A stretch of DNA of 64,000 bases from Dysgonomonas sp. 511 (GTDB taxonomy: Bacteria; Bacteroidota; Bacteroidia; Bacteroidales; Dysgonomonadaceae). Below, piece by piece: positions 63,853 through 64,000 of this stretch. A program made the translations under genes and the position numbers. Each line of letters starts with the position of its first letter. Position 1 is the first letter of the stretch. The notes under the pieces are model-generated. The model had not been told where the DNA came from and made no database searches. It worked only from the letters and a program-made list of their open reading frames with translations. The stretch is taken from the NCBI RefSeq assembly GCF_010501105.1, contig NZ_QVMQ01000009.1, positions 84,269 to 148,268 of the forward strand, written 5' to 3'.

Positions 63853-64000
63853 AGATTTATATTTTATTATTTATGTCAATCAATAGTTAAATTGTATGTT
63901 ACTTTTATATACTGCGCGCAATCACAGATTGGCTCCGCTTCGCTCTGCCGAACGGTGTTTGCTTGCGTTCCTTTTGGCCTAAGCCCCAAAAGGAACCAAA
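63853..64000. repeat. Start of a GC-richer repeat cut by the window edge
   Basis: After AT-rich sequence upstream of the sulfatase gene, the last 90 bases change composition. They include ATCACAGATTGGCTCC and a perfect 11-base hairpin, GTTCCTTTTGG / CCAAAAGGAAC (63967-63996). This has the look of a dispersed repeat, but the element continues beyond the window and I cannot define it. Confidence 0.35.

Overview
The window looks like chromosomal DNA of a Bacteroidales bacterium, probably close to Dysgonomonas or Parabacteroides. Three things point there. Promoters carry the Bacteroidetes -7 box TAnnTTTG, twice with a TTTG 19 bases upstream. Most genes lack a Shine-Dalgarno sequence. Typical families are present: a lipoprotein TamA (TamL), a SusC-type TonB-dependent receptor, DUF3836, a menaquinone-type UbiE, YgiQ, and the sppA/punA/lpxK neighbourhood. 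The genus is inference.

Layout. 0-3.1 kb: two small lipoproteins, a long fold-back repeat, then ffh. 3.1-5 kb: an AT-rich island with one polytopic membrane protein. 5-7.4 kb: purC, a zeta-like kinase and ubiE, all on minus. 7.6-16.1 kb: a secreted YD-like protein, a YrdC/Sua5 protein, an S41 protease, then thrA, a lipoprotein, an acyltransferase and an archaeal-type phosphoglycerate mutase that may serve as homoserine kinase. 16.2-23 kb: a MITE, tamL, a lipoprotein built of two repeat types, and an isolated phage tape-measure-like gene with a truncated copy. 23.3-33.5 kb: mutS, a DKNYY protein, an SGNH esterase lipoprotein, valS, a YgiQ radical SAM protein and a TlpA thioredoxin. 33.7-42.4 kb: mnmG, three evenly spaced parS sites, apt, uvrC, an acyltransferase, a DUF308 protein, a GT-C-like membrane protein, dtd and mazG. 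42.4-50 kb: a 6.5 kb block (deoC, two paralogous secreted proteins, ribH, tRNA-Tyr, tRNA-Gly, two secreted proteins, sstT) bracketed by large inverted arrays of a 143 bp repeat. 50-54.3 kb: a minus-strand operon of TonB-dependent receptor, SGNH hydrolase, outer-membrane barrel and SGNH hydrolase, with no SusD. 54.3-54.8 kb: an AT-rich non-coding stretch with DnaA-box-like 9-mers, a candidate oriC. 54.8-64 kb: sppA, a second GT-C-like protein, punA, lpxK, a 33-residue small ORF, a TonB-domain secreted protein and a serine-type sulfatase.

The most notable signals are the parS array at 35.6 kb together with the oriC-like region at 54.5 kb, which suggest the window spans the origin-proximal chromosome. 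Also notable are several repeat families: IS5-like MITEs that landed on stop codons, a second MITE with a 10 bp target duplication, the 143 bp arrays, and a GC-rich palindrome lying in frame inside valS. Finally, a C-terminal GNW motif is shared by three otherwise different secreted proteins. I did not recognise a complete novel defence or mobile system.
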